From Leclercia adecarboxylata (lineage in GTDB: Bacteria; Pseudomonadota; Gammaproteobacteria; Enterobacterales; Enterobacteriaceae), in contig DERO01000003.1 of the NCBI GenBank assembly GCA_002360945.1, positions 186,001 to 250,000 on the forward strand: a stretch of DNA of 64,000 bases, in the 5' to 3' direction. Positions 1 to 11,096 of this stretch are shown one piece after another. Positions within the stretch are counted from its first letter, which is position 1. Each line of letters opens with the position of its first letter. The position numbers were made by a program, and so were the translations under genes. A model generated the notes under the pieces. The model had not been told where the DNA came from and did no database searches. It was given only the letters and a program-made list of their open reading frames with translations.

Positions 1-51
1 CGCGGCGGCGGTATGGATGAAATGTGGTTAAGCAAAACGGAGAGAACCTGA
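1..51 (+). CDS. ilvI: acetolactate synthase III large subunit, 3' end only
   Basis: The first 48 bases encode the last 16 residues of an ORF that ends in TGA at 49-51. The tail, ending in LSKTERT, matches the C-terminus of E. coli IlvI as I remember it, and the next gene is ilvH, its operon partner. IlvI is the catalytic, thiamine-diphosphate-dependent subunit of acetolactate synthase III in branched-chain amino acid synthesis. Only the end is in the window, so no catalytic motif can be checked. Confidence 0.85.
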   Translation, partial: RGGGMDEMWLSKTERT

Positions 52-52
52 T

Positions 53-544
53 ATGCGCCGGATATTATCTGTATTACTGGAAAACGAGTCCGGCGCGCTG
101 TCGCGCGTGATTGGGCTCTTCGCACAGCGCGGTTATAACATTGAAAGCCTGACGGTTGCCCCGACGGACGATCCCACGCTTTCGCGCATGACCATCCAGA
201 CGGTTGGTGATGCTAAGGTGCTGGAGCAGATCGAAAAGCAGCTACACAAACTGGTTGATGTGTTACGCGTCAGCGAGTTGGGGCAGGGGGCTTACGTTGA
301 ACGTGAGATCATGCTGGTGAAAATTCAGGCTACCGGTTACGGGCGGGAAGAGGTGAAACGCAATGCGGATATTTTCCGCGGACAGATCATCGACGTTACC
401 CCCTCTATCTATACCGTTCAGCTGGCCGGCACCAGCGATAAACTGGACGCCTTCCTCGCCTCGGTGCGGGATGTTGCCAAAATTGTTGAAGTGGCGCGTT
501 CGGGCGTCGTGGGGCTTTCCCGCGGTGACAAAGTGATGCGTTAA
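53..544 (+). CDS. ilvH: acetolactate synthase III regulatory (small) subunit
   Basis: This 163-residue protein binds the IlvI catalytic subunit, stimulates it and confers valine feedback inhibition. An ACT domain covers about residues 4-78, and the small-subunit C-terminal domain covers about 84-158. N11, G14 and N29, which line the valine site in the E. coli protein, are all present. The start ATG lies one base after the ilvI stop, behind GGAGAG about 8 bases upstream, so the two genes are translationally close. Length and sequence are near-identical to E. coli IlvH. A clear intrinsic terminator follows. Confidence 0.97.
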   Translation: MRRILSVLLENESGALSRVIGLFAQRGYNIESLTVAPTDDPTLSRMTIQTVGDAKVLEQIEKQLHKLVDVLRVSELGQGAYVEREIMLVKIQATGYGREEVKRNADIFRGQIIDVTPSIYTVQLAGTSDKLDAFLASVRDVAKIVEVARSGVVGLSRGDKVMR

Positions 545-564
545 GGATAAAAGGTTCGCCTCTA

Positions 565-598
565 GCTTGCCCGGTATGAATGACCGGGCTTTTTTTTT
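565..598 (+). terminator. intrinsic terminator of ilvIH
   Basis: A perfect 7-bp stem, GCCCGGT (569-575) with ACCGGGC (583-589), closes a 7-base loop. It is followed directly by about nine T residues. It sits 25 bases after the ilvH stop and separates ilvIH from cra. Confidence 0.9.
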
Positions 599-724
599 GT
601 GCGCCGATGTCGCTGTACCGACAAAAGCGGTTGCCGGACAGGCTATTCTGCGCTTAGATGTTACAAGATTTAGCCATAACCCTGACGAGGTCATGGACTC
701 TTTTCTTTTTTTTAAGGGGCAATT

Positions 725-1729
725 GTGAAACTGGATGAAATCGCCAGGCTAGCCGGTGTGTCGCGAACGACGGCAAGCTATGTGATTAACGGGAAAGCGA
801 AGCAGTATCGTGTCAGCGATAAGACCGTTGAGAAAGTCATGGCCGTGGTTCGTGAACATAACTACCATCCGAACGCCGTTGCGGCAGGTTTACGCGCCGG
901 GCGCACCCGTTCGATCGGTCTGGTGATCCCGGATCTGGAAAATACCAGCTACACCCGGATCGCAAACTACCTTGAGCGCCAGGCGCGTCAGCGCGGTTAT
1001 CAACTGTTGATCGCCTGTTCGGAAGACCAGCCCGACAATGAGATGCGCTGTATTGAGCATCTGCTGCAACGTCAGGTTGACGCCATTATCGTCTCCACCT
1101 CGTTACCTCCTGAACACCCCTTCTATCAGCGTTGGGCTAACGACGCGTTTCCGATTGTCGCCCTCGACCGTGCGTTAGATCGTGAACATTTCACCAGCGT
1201 GGTGGGTGCGGATCAGGACGATGCAGAAATGCTGGCGGCAGAGCTGCGCACCTTCCCGGCGGAAAATGTCCTCTATCTGGGGGCGCTGCCGGAACTCTCC
1301 GTGAGTTTCCTGCGCGAGCAGGGTTTCCGCACTGCCTGGAAAGACGATCCCCGTGAAGTCGATTACCTCTATGCCAACAGCTACGAGCGCGAAGCCTCGG
1401 CTCAGCTGTTCGAGAAGTGGCTGGAGACCCATCCGATGCCGCAGGCTCTGTTCACCACCTCGTTTGCGCTGCTGCAGGGTGTGATGGACGTGACTCTGCG
1501 TCGCGAAGGCAAGCTGCCGTCAGATCTGGCGATTGCCACCTTTGGCGATCATGAACTGCTCGATTTCCTGCAGTGCCCGGTGCTGGCCGTGGCGCAGCGT
1601 CATCGTGACGTGGCCGAGCGGGTGCTGGAGATTGTGCTGGCGAGCCTCGATGAGCCACGTAAGCCTAAACCGGGGCTGACGCGCATCCGTCGTAATCTCT
1701 ATCGTCGCGGCATCTTAAGCCGCTCGTAA
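725..1729 (+). CDS. cra: catabolite repressor/activator Cra (FruR), LacI family
   Basis: This 334-residue global regulator of carbon flow represses glycolytic genes and activates gluconeogenic ones. It is released from DNA by fructose-1-phosphate or fructose-1,6-bisphosphate. The LacI-type helix-turn-helix is at about residues 1-50 ([18 protein letters not shown]), followed by a hinge and a periplasmic-binding-protein-like effector domain at about 60-325. The start codon is GTG, with AAGGGG at 714-719 as ribosome binding site. Length equals E. coli Cra. Candidate Cra operators occur elsewhere in this window, upstream of pdhR and acnB. Confidence 0.97.
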   Translation: MKLDEIARLAGVSRTTASYVINGKAKQYRVSDKTVEKVMAVVREHNYHPNAVAAGLRAGRTRSIGLVIPDLENTSYTRIANYLERQARQRGYQLLIACSEDQPDNEMRCIEHLLQRQVDAIIVSTSLPPEHPFYQRWANDAFPIVALDRALDREHFTSVVGADQDDAEMLAAELRTFPAENVLYLGALPELSVSFLREQGFRTAWKDDPREVDYLYANSYEREASAQLFEKWLETHPMPQALFTTSFALLQGVMDVTLRREGKLPSDLAIATFGDHELLDFLQCPVLAVAQRHRDVAERVLEIVLASLDEPRKPKPGLTRIRRNLYRRGILSRS

Positions 1730-1735
1730 TGACCT

Positions 1736-1757
1736 CAGGGCAGTGCAAGCTGCCCTG
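1736..1757 (+). other. hairpin just after cra
   Basis: CAGGGCA (1736-1742) pairs perfectly with TGCCCTG (1751-1757) around an 8-base loop, six bases after the cra stop. No T-run follows, so it may stabilise the mRNA 3' end or act as a weak or Rho-assisted terminator. Confidence 0.5.
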
Positions 1758-2247
1758 AATGTCCCATCCGGAAGCAACCAATTAATTCCCACATTCTTTT
1801 TAAGATAATTCCTTTAAAACCTTTGTCTGCTACGCGTTTTAATTCCCTTTACAGGTAAAAACGTCGTTTCATATTTATTTTATTGTCATTAGTGCAGCGA
1901 ATTGTATTATTTTGTTACATAACCGGTCGCCAGTGACGAATTATCAGCCGCTTTTTCCCCCTGGTTTCGGCTGCATGCGCCTGCCCGCGACCAGCTTCGC
2001 GCCCGCGCTGCATCTGGCGCTGTTATCCCCCCGCAATATGGCTTAAAATGCCGCCCGCGTCGCAAACTGACACTTTATATTTCCCAGCGATGATATGAGT
2101 GGTTTTTAAGACGGGTATGCGTATTTGCCTTTTTTCTCACAAATATTCATCACGTTAATTTTGCCGCGCCAGTTGTGCAGTTAATAGCCGGGTTAACTTC
2201 CATTCGTAAATCAGTGACATTTAGACAGATGTCGCGGAAGTCCTGGC
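1758..2247. other. long AT-rich intergenic region between cra and the mraZ promoter
   Basis: About 490 bases without a credible coding region on either strand. The stretch is visibly richer in A and T than its neighbours. E. coli has a gap of similar size here, so it is an ancestral spacer rather than an insertion. I see no repeat, tRNA or convincing operator. Confidence 0.6.
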
Positions 2248-2277
2248 TTGACAAGCTTTTCCATCGCTCCGTAAACT
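2248..2277 (+). promoter_or_regulatory. Pmra, main promoter of the dcw cluster
   Basis: A consensus -35 box TTGACA (2248-2253) is followed 18 bases later by TAAACT (2272-2277). The position immediately upstream of the MraZ repeats, and the sequence itself, agree with E. coli Pmra, which drives the genes from mraZ towards ftsW and beyond. Confidence 0.85.
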
Positions 2278-2285
2278 CCCTTAAG

Positions 2286-2310
2286 TGGGAATTTGTGGGT
2301 TAAAGTGGTG
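2286..2310 (+). promoter_or_regulatory. MraZ operator: TGGGN direct repeats
   Basis: TGGGA (2286-2290), TGGGT (2296-2300) and the degenerate TGGTG (2306-2310) lie exactly 10 bases apart, separated by 5-base spacers. This is the known MraZ binding pattern. The repeats lie between Pmra and the mraZ start, so MraZ should repress its own operon. Confidence 0.85.
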
Positions 2311-2328
2311 AGGAGGGGTGAGACTGGC

Positions 2329-2787
2329 ATGTTCCGTGGAGCGACGTTAGTCAATCTCGACAGCAAAGGGCGTTTATCGGTACCAACCCGATATCGCGAC
2401 CAGCTGAACGAGAGCGCTTCTGGTCAAATGGTCTGCACCATTGACATCAACCACGCCTGCCTGCTGCTTTACCCCTTGCCTGAATGGGAAATCATTGAGC
2501 AAAAGCTGTCTCGACTGTCGAGCATGAACCCGCAGGAGCGCCGCGTGCAGCGGCTGTTATTGGGTCATGCCAGTGAATGTCAGATGGACAGCGCGGGGCG
2601 TTTATTGATTGCGCCCGTGCTGCGGCAGCATGCCGGTCTGACAAAAGAAGTGATGCTGGTCGGACAGTTCAATAAGTTTGAACTGTGGGATGAAACGGCC
2701 TGGTATCAACGGGTCAAGGAAGATATCGACGCTGAGCAGTCCGATTCCGCAACATTGTCGGAACGATTGCAGGATTTGTCTCTATAA
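2329..2787 (+). CDS. mraZ: transcriptional regulator MraZ of the dcw operon
   Basis: This 152-residue DNA-binding protein has two SpoVT/AbrB-like halves, each carrying the family signature: [13 protein letters not shown] near residue 10 and [13 protein letters not shown] near residue 80. MraZ forms ring oligomers and represses the division and cell-wall operon that it heads. I chose the ATG at 2329, which begins MFRGATL as in E. coli. The longer TTG-initiated reading at 2293 would start inside the MraZ operator repeats. The ribosome binding site is AGGAGG at 2311-2316, slightly distant from the start. Confidence 0.95.
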   Translation: MFRGATLVNLDSKGRLSVPTRYRDQLNESASGQMVCTIDINHACLLLYPLPEWEIIEQKLSRLSSMNPQERRVQRLLLGHASECQMDSAGRLLIAPVLRQHAGLTKEVMLVGQFNKFELWDETAWYQRVKEDIDAEQSDSATLSERLQDLSL

Positions 2788-2789
2788 AT

Positions 2790-3731
2790 ATGATGGAAAA
2801 TTATAAACATACGACGGTGCTACTGGATGAGGCCGTCAACGGCCTGAATATTCGTCCTGATGGCATCTATATTGATGGCACTTTTGGCCGGGGTGGCCAC
2901 TCACGTTTGATCCTCTCCCAACTGGGCGCGGACGGCCGTTTGCTGGCAATCGATCGCGATCCGCAGGCTATCGCCGTGGCGAAAACCATCGATGACCCAC
3001 GCTTTTCCATCGTACATGGACCTTTCTCCGCGCTGGCTGAGTACGTCAGCGAGCGTGATTTAACCGGCAAGATTGACGGGATCCTCCTCGATCTTGGCGT
3101 CTCCTCACCACAGCTTGACGATGCTGAACGCGGCTTCTCCTTTATGCGCGATGGCCCGCTGGACATGCGTATGGATCCGACGCGCGGCCAGTCTGCCGCC
3201 GAGTGGCTGCAAACGGCAGAAGAAGCGGACATCGCCTGGGTGATCAAAACCTTCGGTGAAGAGCGCTTTGGCAAACGTATTGCTCGCGCCATCGTTGAGC
3301 GTAACCGTATCGAACCCATGACCCGCACCAAAGAGCTGGCGGAAGTGATCGCTGCGGCAACACCGGTGAAGGACAAGTATAAACACCCGGCGACCCGCAC
3401 CTTCCAGGCGATTCGTATCTGGGTTAATAGCGAGCTCGACGAGATTGAGCAGGCGCTAAAAAGTTCGCTTAGCGTGTTGGCTCCGGGTGGCCGCTTGTCG
3501 GTGATCAGCTTCCACTCGCTGGAAGACCGCATTGTGAAGCGCTTTATGCGTGAACAAAGCCGTGGCCCGCAGGTGCCGGCCGGGTTACCAATGACGGAAG
3601 AGCAGCTTAAAAAACTGGGCGGCCGCCAGCTGCGCGCCTTAGGCAAATTAATGCCGGGCGAAGCGGAAGTGGACGAGAACCCACGCGCCCGCAGTTCAGT
3701 GCTGCGCATCGCAGAAAGGACCAGTGCATGA
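2790..3731 (+). CDS. rsmH: 16S rRNA m4C1402 methyltransferase
   Basis: RsmH (MraW), 313 residues, N4-methylates C1402 of 16S rRNA in the ribosomal P site using S-adenosylmethionine. The SAM-binding loop GTFGRGGH lies near residues 30-37, and the conserved segment [12 protein letters not shown] near 100-111. The start is two bases after the mraZ stop, and the end overlaps the ftsL start by four bases, so translation is coupled. Length matches E. coli. Confidence 0.96.
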   Translation: MMENYKHTTVLLDEAVNGLNIRPDGIYIDGTFGRGGHSRLILSQLGADGRLLAIDRDPQAIAVAKTIDDPRFSIVHGPFSALAEYVSERDLTGKIDGILLDLGVSSPQLDDAERGFSFMRDGPLDMRMDPTRGQSAAEWLQTAEEADIAWVIKTFGEERFGKRIARAIVERNRIEPMTRTKELAEVIAAATPVKDKYKHPATRTFQAIRIWVNSELDEIEQALKSSLSVLAPGGRLSVISFHSLEDRIVKRFMREQSRGPQVPAGLPMTEEQLKKLGGRQLRALGKLMPGEAEVDENPRARSSVLRIAERTSA

Positions 3732-4093
3732 TCGGCAGAGTGGCAGGTACCCTCAGCAAGGTAAAAGAGACGTTAAGCAGCAACGAGCGTCATGCCTTGC
3801 CGGGCGTCATCTGGGACGACCTGTTACGTTTCGGCAAGCTGCCACTGTGTCTGTTCATTTGCATTATCGTGTCGGCGGTCACCGTGGTGACCACCGCTCA
3901 CCATACCCGTTTGTTAACGGCGCAGCGCGAACAGCTGGTGCTGGAGCGTGATGCGCTGGATATCGAGTGGCGAAATCTGATCCTCGAAGAAAATGCCCTC
4001 GGCGATCATAGCCGGGTTGAACGGATCGCAACGGAAAAGCTGCAGATGCAGCATGTTGATCCTTCTCAGGAAAATATCGTAGTACAAAAATAA
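3728..4093 (+). CDS. ftsL: cell division protein FtsL
   Basis: This 121-residue bitopic membrane protein has a cytoplasmic N-terminus of about 37 residues, a single transmembrane helix at about 38-57, and a periplasmic leucine-zipper-like coiled coil at about 60-100. It forms the FtsQ-FtsL-FtsB complex that activates FtsW and FtsI at the septum. The start ATG overlaps the rsmH stop. From the membrane segment on, it is almost identical to E. coli FtsL; the cytoplasmic tail is more variable. Confidence 0.96.
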   Translation: MIGRVAGTLSKVKETLSSNERHALPGVIWDDLLRFGKLPLCLFICIIVSAVTVVTTAHHTRLLTAQREQLVLERDALDIEWRNLILEENALGDHSRVERIATEKLQMQHVDPSQENIVVQK

Positions 4094-4108
4094 GGGAAAA
4101 CGCGACGC

Positions 4109-5875
4109 ATGAAATCGGCGGCGAAGGCGCTAAAACCAAAACGTCAGGAAGAACAGGCCAGCTTTATCAGCTGGCGTTTTGCGTTGCTTTGCGGCTGTAT
4201 TTTACTGGCGCTGGGTTTCCTGCTGGGACGTGTGGCGTGGTTGCAAATCATTGCCCCTGACATGCTGGTGCGTCAGGGCGATATGCGTTCCCTGCGCGTA
4301 CAGGAAGTTTCGACTTCGCGTGGGATGATCACCGACCGTTCCGGCCGTCCGCTGGCGGTCAGCGTACCGGTGAAAGCGATCTGGGCGGATCCGAAAGAAC
4401 TGCATGACGCCGGGGGGATCTCCCTCGATAACCGTTGGAAAGCCCTCTCTGACGCGTTGAAAATGCCGCTCGATCAGCTGGCGGCCCGCGTCAACGCCAA
4501 CCCGAAAGGGCGCTTTATCTATCTGGCGCGTCAGGTTAACCCTGACATGGCCGACTACATCAAAAAGCTGAAGCTGCCCGGTATCCACCTGCGTGAAGAG
4601 TCGCGTCGCTACTACCCGTCCGGGGAAGTGACCGCACACCTGATCGGCTTTACCAACGTCGACAGCCAGGGCATTGAAGGCGTCGAGAAGAGCTTCGATA
4701 AGTGGCTGACCGGCCAACCGGGCGAGCGTGTAGTGCGTAAAGACCGCTATGGCCGCGTGATTGAAGACATCTCTTCTACTGACAGCCAGGCGGCGCATAA
4801 TCTGGCGCTGAGCATCGACGAGCGTCTGCAGGCACTTGTTTATCGCGAACTGAACAACGCCGTGGCCTTTAACAAAGCGGAATCCGGCAGTGCCGTGCTG
4901 GTGGACGTCAGCACTGGCGAAGTACTGGCGATGGCCAGCAGCCCTTCTTATAACCCGAATAATTTTGCCGGAACGGCCAAAGACGCCATGCGTAACCGCT
5001 CCATTACCGACGTCTTCGAGCCGGGTTCAACGGTCAAACCGATGGTGGTGATGACGGCCCTGCAGCGCGGCATCGTCAATGAAAACACCGTGCTTAACAC
5101 GGTGCCTTACCGTATCAACGGTCACGAAATCAAAGACGTGGCGCGTTACAGCGAATTGACCCTCACCGGGGTTTTACAGAAGTCGAGTAACGTCGGCGTT
5201 TCTAAGCTGGCGTTAGCGATGCCGTCCTCAGCGTTGGTAGAAACTTACTCGCGTTTTGGGCTGGGAAAAGCGACCAATTTGGGGTTGGTCGGAGAACGCA
5301 GTGGCTTATATCCTCAAAAACAACGGTGGTCTGACATAGAGAGGGCCACCTTCTCTTTCGGCTACGGGCTAATGGTAACCCCGTTACAGTTGGCGCGTGT
5401 CTATGCAACGATTGGCAGCTATGGCGTCTATCGCCCGCTGTCGATTACCAAAGTCGATCCGCCGGTTCCCGGTGAGCGTATCTTCCCGGAATCCATCGTC
5501 CGTACCGTCGTGCACATGATGGAAAGCGTGGCCCTGCCCGGCGGCGGCGGCGTGAAGGCGGCGATCAAAGGCTATCGCATCGCGATTAAAACCGGTACGG
5601 CGAAAAAAGTCGGGCCGGATGGCCGCTACATCAATAAATACATTGCATACACCGCAGGCGTTGCGCCTGCGAGTAATCCGCGTTTTGCGCTGGTGGTGGT
5701 AATCAACGATCCACAGGCGGGTAAATACTACGGTGGCGCCGTTTCCGCGCCGGTCTTCGGTGCCATCATGGGCGGCGTACTGCGCACTATGAACATCGAA
5801 CCGGATGCGCTGGCAACGGGCGAGAAAAGTGAATTTGTAATTAATCAAGGCGAGGGAACAGGTGGCAGATCGTAA
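4109..5875 (+). CDS. ftsI: septal peptidoglycan transpeptidase FtsI (PBP3)
   Basis: This 588-residue class B penicillin-binding protein cross-links septal peptidoglycan. It has one N-terminal membrane anchor at about residues 20-40, a non-catalytic pedestal domain, and a C-terminal transpeptidase domain. All three active-site motifs are present: S307-T-V-K310, S359-S-N361 and K494-T-G-T497. It partners FtsW and is activated by FtsQ, FtsL and FtsB. Its last bases overlap the murE start. Length equals E. coli FtsI. Confidence 0.97.
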   Translation: MKSAAKALKPKRQEEQASFISWRFALLCGCILLALGFLLGRVAWLQIIAPDMLVRQGDMRSLRVQEVSTSRGMITDRSGRPLAVSVPVKAIWADPKELHDAGGISLDNRWKALSDALKMPLDQLAARVNANPKGRFIYLARQVNPDMADYIKKLKLPGIHLREESRRYYPSGEVTAHLIGFTNVDSQGIEGVEKSFDKWLTGQPGERVVRKDRYGRVIEDISSTDSQAAHNLALSIDERLQALVYRELNNAVAFNKAESGSAVLVDVSTGEVLAMASSPSYNPNNFAGTAKDAMRNRSITDVFEPGSTVKPMVVMTALQRGIVNENTVLNTVPYRINGHEIKDVARYSELTLTGVLQKSSNVGVSKLALAMPSSALVETYSRFGLGKATNLGLVGERSGLYPQKQRWSDIERATFSFGYGLMVTPLQLARVYATIGSYGVYRPLSITKVDPPVPGERIFPESIVRTVVHMMESVALPGGGGVKAAIKGYRIAIKTGTAKKVGPDGRYINKYIAYTAGVAPASNPRFALVVVINDPQAGKYYGGAVSAPVFGAIMGGVLRTMNIEPDALATGEKSEFVINQGEGTGGRS

Positions 5876-7349
5876 TTTGCGCGACCTTCTTGCTCCGTGG
5901 GTATCTGATTTACCTGCGCGAGTACTGCGAGAGATGGTACTCGACAGCCGTGTGGCTGCCTCGGGCGATCTTTTTGTGGCAGTAGTAGGTCATCAGGCGG
6001 ACGGGCGTCGGTATATCCCGCAGGCGATAGCGCAAGGTGTAGCTGCCATTATTGCTGAGGCAAAAGATGAAGCCGCCGATGGTGAAATCCGTGAAATGCA
6101 CGGCGTGCCGGTCATCTATCTCAGCCAGTTAACCGAACGTCTCTCCGCGCTGGCGGGGCGTTTTTATAACGAACCTTCTGACCAGTTGCGCCTGGTTGGC
6201 GTAACCGGCACCAACGGTAAAACCACCACCACGCAGCTGATGGCACAGTGGGCGCAGCTGCTGGGTGAAACCAGCGCGGTGATGGGTACCGTGGGGAACG
6301 GCCTGCTGGGCAAAGTGAACCCAACAGAAAACACCACCGGCTCCGCCGTCGACGTGCAGCATGTGCTTGCCGGACTGGCAGGGCAGGGCGCAACCTTCGC
6401 GGCAATGGAAGTCTCTTCCCACGGGCTGGTCCAACACCGTGTCGCGGCGCTTAAGTTTGCCGCCTCCGTGTTCACGAACCTGAGCCGGGACCATCTCGAC
6501 TACCATGGCGACATGGAAAACTACGAAGCGGCGAAATGGCAGCTGTATGCCACGCACCACGCCGGTCAGGCGATTATCAACGCTGATGACGAAGTGGGCC
6601 GCCGCTGGCTGGCTAAGCTGCCGGATGCCGTTGCGGTCTCCATGGCCGACCATATCAATCCGAACTGCCACGGCCGCTGGTTGAAAACCACCGACGTGAC
6701 CTACCACGACAGCGGCGCGACCATCCGCTTTGCCTCTTCCTGGGGTGAAGGCGAAATCGAAAGCCGCCTGATGGGGGCGTTCAACGTCAGTAACCTGCTG
6801 CTGGCTCTCGCTACTCTGCTGGCGCTGGGTTATCCGCTGCCGGCGCTGCTCAGCACCTCCGCACGTCTGCTGCCGGTTTGCGGGCGTATGGAAGTGTTCA
6901 CCGCCCCAGGCAAACCCACCGTAGTGGTGGATTACGCTCACACCCCGGATGCGCTGGAAAAAGCGCTGGAAGCGGCGCGTCTGCACTGCGCCGGTAAGCT
7001 GTGGTGCGTCTTTGGCTGCGGCGGCGATCGCGACAAAGGCAAGCGTCCGCTGATGGGGGCCATTGCCGAGCAGTTCGCGGATATCGCGGTTGTGACCGAT
7101 GACAACCCGCGCACCGAAGAGCCACGCGCCATTATCAACGACATTCTGGCCGGGATGCTCGATGCCGGGCGTGCCCGTGTTGTCGAGGGGCGCGCCGAAG
7201 CGGTAACCAACGCCATCATGCAGGCCGGTGAGAACGACGTCGTGCTGCTGGCCGGTAAGGGCCATGAAGATTATCAGATCGTTGGCACTAACCGTCTGGA
7301 CTACTCCGACCGTGTGACCGCAGCGCGTCTGCTGGGAGTGATGGCATGA
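5862..7349 (+). CDS. murE: UDP-MurNAc-L-Ala-D-Glu:meso-diaminopimelate ligase
   Basis: MurE, 495 residues, adds meso-diaminopimelate to the cytoplasmic cell-wall precursor with ATP. The P-loop GTNGKTT is at residues 116-122. The DNPR motif that selects diaminopimelate over lysine occurs in the C-terminal domain. The start is GTG at 5862, overlapping the end of ftsI by 14 bases, as in E. coli; it gives the conserved N-terminus [10 protein letters not shown]. The stop overlaps the murF start as ATGA. Confidence 0.97.
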   Translation: MADRNLRDLLAPWVSDLPARVLREMVLDSRVAASGDLFVAVVGHQADGRRYIPQAIAQGVAAIIAEAKDEAADGEIREMHGVPVIYLSQLTERLSALAGRFYNEPSDQLRLVGVTGTNGKTTTTQLMAQWAQLLGETSAVMGTVGNGLLGKVNPTENTTGSAVDVQHVLAGLAGQGATFAAMEVSSHGLVQHRVAALKFAASVFTNLSRDHLDYHGDMENYEAAKWQLYATHHAGQAIINADDEVGRRWLAKLPDAVAVSMADHINPNCHGRWLKTTDVTYHDSGATIRFASSWGEGEIESRLMGAFNVSNLLLALATLLALGYPLPALLSTSARLLPVCGRMEVFTAPGKPTVVVDYAHTPDALEKALEAARLHCAGKLWCVFGCGGDRDKGKRPLMGAIAEQFADIAVVTDDNPRTEEPRAIINDILAGMLDAGRARVVEGRAEAVTNAIMQAGENDVVLLAGKGHEDYQIVGTNRLDYSDRVTAARLLGVMA

Positions 7350-8701
7350 TTAGCGTAACGCTAAGCCAGCTTGCCACTATCCTGGGCGCTGACGTCAGCG
7401 GAGAACTGACCTTCGATGCGGTGACTACCGACACGCGTAAAATTACCCCCGGCTGCCTGTTTGTGGCGCTGAAGGGTGAGCGTTTCGATGCGCACGATTT
7501 TGCTGAGCAGGCGAAAGCCGCAGGCGCGGGTGCGCTGCTGGTGAGCCGTAAACTGGATATCGACCTGCCGCAGGCGGTGGTGAAAGACACTCGTCTGGCG
7601 TTTGGTGAACTGGCGGCATGGGTGCGTCAGCAGGTTCCGGCGCGCATCGTGGCGCTGACCGGTTCCTCCGGTAAAACCTCCGTTAAGGAGATGACCGCCG
7701 CAATCCTCAGCCAGTGTGGCAACACGCTTTATACCGCTGGCAATCTGAATAACGACATCGGCGTACCGATGACGCTGCTGCGTCTGACCCGCGAGCATGA
7801 GTATGCGGTAATCGAACTGGGTGCAAATCACCAGGGCGAAATCGCCTGGACCGTGAGCCTGACGCAGCCGGAAGCGGCGCTGGTGAATAACCTCGCGGCA
7901 GCGCATCTGGAAGGCTTCGGCTCGCTGGAAGGCGTGGCGAAAGCCAAGGGCGAGATCTACACCGGCCTGCCGGTTAACGGCATCGCCATTATGAATGCCG
8001 ACAATAACGACTGGCTGAACTGGCAAAGCGTTATCGGGGATCGCAAAACCTGGCGCTTCTCTCCGAATGCCGCCAACAGCGACTTCACCGCCACTAACGT
8101 TCATGTGACTTCCCACGGTACCGAATTTACGCTACAGACCCCAACGGGGAATGTGGATGTACTGCTGCCGCTGCCGGGTCGCCATAATATCGCCAATGCC
8201 CTGGCCGCCACCGCGTTGGCAATGGCCGTTGGCGCGCCGCTGTCGGCGATCAAAACCGGGCTGGCAAACCTGAAAGCCGTCCCTGGACGCCTGTTCCCCA
8301 TCCCGCTGGCGGAAAACAAACTGCTGCTGGACGACTCCTACAACGCCAACGTTGGCTCTATGACTGCTGCGGTACAGGTGCTGTCTGAGATGCCGGGTTA
8401 CCGCGTGATGGTGGTCGGCGATATGGCGGAACTGGGCGATGAAAGTGAAGCCTGCCACACCCAGGTGGGTGAAGCGGCGAAAGCCTCCGGTATCGATCGC
8501 GTGTTAAGCGCGGGTCATCTCAGTAAAAATATCAGCCAGGCCAGCGGCGTCGGTGAGCATTTTGCCGATAAAGCGGCGTTGATCGCCCGCCTTAAGGCCC
8601 TGGTAGAAGAACACCAAATTGTGACAGTTTTAGTGAAAGGTTCACGCAGTGCCGCCATGGAAGAGGTTGTGCACGCTTTACAGGAGAATGGGACATGTTA
8701 G
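7346..8701 (+). CDS. murF: UDP-MurNAc-tripeptide:D-alanyl-D-alanine ligase
   Basis: MurF, 451 residues, attaches the D-Ala-D-Ala dipeptide made by Ddl to the UDP-MurNAc tripeptide, the last cytoplasmic step before lipid linkage. The ATP-binding loop GSSGKTS is at residues 106-112. It overlaps murE by four bases and mraY by seven. It is one residue shorter than my recollection of the E. coli protein. Confidence 0.96.
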   Translation: MISVTLSQLATILGADVSGELTFDAVTTDTRKITPGCLFVALKGERFDAHDFAEQAKAAGAGALLVSRKLDIDLPQAVVKDTRLAFGELAAWVRQQVPARIVALTGSSGKTSVKEMTAAILSQCGNTLYTAGNLNNDIGVPMTLLRLTREHEYAVIELGANHQGEIAWTVSLTQPEAALVNNLAAAHLEGFGSLEGVAKAKGEIYTGLPVNGIAIMNADNNDWLNWQSVIGDRKTWRFSPNAANSDFTATNVHVTSHGTEFTLQTPTGNVDVLLPLPGRHNIANALAATALAMAVGAPLSAIKTGLANLKAVPGRLFPIPLAENKLLLDDSYNANVGSMTAAVQVLSEMPGYRVMVVGDMAELGDESEACHTQVGEAAKASGIDRVLSAGHLSKNISQASGVGEHFADKAALIARLKALVEEHQIVTVLVKGSRSAAMEEVVHALQENGTC

Positions 8702-9777
8702 TTTGGCTGGCCGAGCATTTGGTCAAATATTATTCCGGCTTTAACGTCTTTTCCTATCTGACGTTTCGCGCCATCGTCAGCCTGCTGACTGCGCTGTTCA
8801 TCTCGCTGTGGATGGGCCCGCGCATGATTGCCCGTCTGCAAAAACTCTCTTTCGGTCAGGTTGTGCGTAACGACGGTCCGGAATCACACTTCAGTAAACG
8901 CGGCACGCCGACCATGGGCGGCATTATGATCCTCACCGCGATTGTGGTGTCGGTGCTGCTGTGGGCGTATCCGTCAAACCCGTACGTCTGGTGCGTGCTG
9001 GTGGTGCTGGTGGGCTATGGCGTTATCGGTTTTGTCGACGACTACCGCAAAGTGGTGCGCAAAGATACTAAAGGGCTGATCGCCCGCTGGAAGTATTTCT
9101 GGATGTCGGTGATTGCGCTGGGCGTGGCCTTTGCCCTCTATCTTGCTGGTAAAGATACTCCGGCCACCGAGCTGGTCGTGCCGTTCTTTAAAGATGTGAT
9201 GCCGCAGCTGGGTCTGTTCTACATCCTGCTGGCCTACTTCGTGATTGTCGGTACCGGCAACGCGGTAAACCTGACTGACGGCCTCGACGGCCTGGCGATC
9301 ATGCCCACGGTCTTCGTCGCGGCGGGCTTTGCCCTGGTGGCCTGGGCGAGCGGCAACATGAACTTCGCCAGCTACCTGCACATTCCGTATCTGCGTCATG
9401 CCGGTGAACTGGTGATCGTCTGTACGGCGATTGTCGGCGCGGGCCTGGGCTTCCTGTGGTTCAACACCTACCCGGCGCAGGTCTTTATGGGCGACGTCGG
9501 TTCGCTGGCACTGGGCGGCGCGCTGGGCATTATCGCCGTGCTGCTGCGTCAGGAGTTCCTGCTGGTGATCATGGGCGGCGTGTTCGTGGTTGAAACCCTG
9601 TCGGTGATCCTGCAGGTAGGCTCCTTCAAGCTGCGCGGACAGCGCATCTTCCGGATGGCACCTATCCATCACCACTATGAACTGAAAGGCTGGCCGGAAC
9701 CGCGCGTCATCGTGCGCTTCTGGATTATTTCGCTGATGCTGGTCCTGATTGGCCTGGCAACGCTGAAGGTACGTTAA
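8695..9777 (+). CDS. mraY: phospho-N-acetylmuramoyl-pentapeptide transferase
   Basis: MraY, 360 residues, is a polytopic inner-membrane enzyme with about ten transmembrane helices. It transfers phospho-MurNAc-pentapeptide to undecaprenyl phosphate, forming lipid I. The catalytic acidic residues are present: D115 and D116 in FVDDYRK, and D267 in [12 protein letters not shown]. The family's histidine-rich loop (PIHHHYE) lies near residue 322. Length equals E. coli MraY. Confidence 0.97.
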   Translation: MLVWLAEHLVKYYSGFNVFSYLTFRAIVSLLTALFISLWMGPRMIARLQKLSFGQVVRNDGPESHFSKRGTPTMGGIMILTAIVVSVLLWAYPSNPYVWCVLVVLVGYGVIGFVDDYRKVVRKDTKGLIARWKYFWMSVIALGVAFALYLAGKDTPATELVVPFFKDVMPQLGLFYILLAYFVIVGTGNAVNLTDGLDGLAIMPTVFVAAGFALVAWASGNMNFASYLHIPYLRHAGELVIVCTAIVGAGLGFLWFNTYPAQVFMGDVGSLALGGALGIIAVLLRQEFLLVIMGGVFVVETLSVILQVGSFKLRGQRIFRMAPIHHHYELKGWPEPRVIVRFWIISLMLVLIGLATLKVR

Positions 9778-9779
9778 TC

Positions 9780-11096
9780 ATGGCAGATTACCAGGGTAAA
9801 AAAGTCGTTATCATCGGGTTGGGCTTAACCGGCCTCTCCTGCGTGGACTTTTTCCTCGCGCGGGGCGTAACGCCTCGCGTGATGGATACGCGTGTCTCTC
9901 CGCCTGGTCTGGATAAACTGCCGGAACAGGTTGAACGCCACCTTGGTGGTCTGAATGAAGAGTGGCTGAATGCCGCCGATCTGATTGTCGCCAGCCCGGG
10001 CATTGCCCTGGCCCACCCGGCGTTAAGCGCCGCGGTGGACGCGGGCGTTGAGATCGTCGGCGATATCGAACTGTTCTGCCGTGAGGCCCAGGCGCCGATC
10101 GTCGCCATTACGGGTTCCAACGGCAAAAGCACCGTTACCAGCCTGGTCGGTGAAATGGCGAAAGCGGCAGGCGTCAATGCGGGAGTCGGCGGCAATATCG
10201 GCCTACCGGCGTTGATGCTGCTGGATGCGGCCCGCGAGCTGTACATCCTTGAACTCTCCAGCTTCCAGTTGGAAACCACCTCCAGCCTGCAGGCAGTGGC
10301 AGCAACCATTCTCAACGTAACTGAAGATCATATGGATCGCTATCCGTTTGGTCTGCAGCAGTACCGCGCCGCCAAGCTGCGTATCTATGAAAATGCCCGC
10401 GTCTGCGTGGTGAATGCCGATGATGCGCTGACCATGCCGGTACGCGGCGCGGATGAGCGCTGCGTGAGCTTTGGCATCAATATGGGCGACTATCACCTGA
10501 ACCGTCAGCAGGGGGAAACCTGGCTGCGGGCGAAGGGTGAGAAGGTGCTGAACGTGAAAGAGATGCACCTGACGGGTCAGCATAACTACACCAACGCGCT
10601 GGCCGCACTGGCGCTGGCGGATGCCGCCGGTTTGCCGCGCGCCACCAGCCTGAAAGCCCTGACCACCTTCAGCGGTCTGGCGCATCGCTTCCAGCTGGCG
10701 CTGGAGCATAACGGCGTACGCTGGATCAACGACTCAAAAGCCACCAACGTCGGCAGCACCGAAGCGGCGCTGAATGGCCTGCACGTTGACGGTACCCTGC
10801 ATCTGCTGCTGGGCGGCGACGGCAAATCGGCCGATTTCTCCTCGCTGACGCAGTACCTCGGCGGTGATAACGTGCGTCTTTACTGCTTTGGCCGTGACGG
10901 TGCCGAACTGGCGGCGCTGCGTCCCGACGTTGCTGAGCAGACTGACACCATGGAGCAGGCGATGCGGCTGATTGCCCCGCGCGTGAAGCCGGGTGATATG
11001 GTGCTGCTTTCTCCGGCCTGCGCCAGCCTCGATCAGTTTAAAAACTTCGAGCAACGCGGCGATCTCTTCACTCGCCTGGCGAAGGAGTTAGGCTGA
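9780..11096 (+). CDS. murD: UDP-MurNAc-L-alanine:D-glutamate ligase
   Basis: MurD, 438 residues, adds D-glutamate to UDP-MurNAc-L-alanine. It has a Rossmann-like N-terminal domain ([12 protein letters not shown]), a central ATPase domain with P-loop GSNGKST (lysine 116), and a C-terminal ligase domain. It starts two bases after the mraY stop, and its stop shares one base with the ftsW start. Confidence 0.97.
   Translation: MADYQGKKVVIIGLGLTGLSCVDFFLARGVTPRVMDTRVSPPGLDKLPEQVERHLGGLNEEWLNAADLIVASPGIALAHPALSAAVDAGVEIVGDIELFCREAQAPIVAITGSNGKSTVTSLVGEMAKAAGVNAGVGGNIGLPALMLLDAARELYILELSSFQLETTSSLQAVAATILNVTEDHMDRYPFGLQQYRAAKLRIYENARVCVVNADDALTMPVRGADERCVSFGINMGDYHLNRQQGETWLRAKGEKVLNVKEMHLTGQHNYTNALAALALADAAGLPRATSLKALTTFSGLAHRFQLALEHNGVRWINDSKATNVGSTEAALNGLHVDGTLHLLLGGDGKSADFSSLTQYLGGDNVRLYCFGRDGAELAALRPDVAEQTDTMEQAMRLIAPRVKPGDMVLLSPACASLDQFKNFEQRGDLFTRLAKELG

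Noticed and set aside
2867..3709. 280-codon frame antisense to rsmH
   Set aside because: The sense strand encodes a complete, conserved RsmH. The antisense product is Ser/Arg-rich with no domain.
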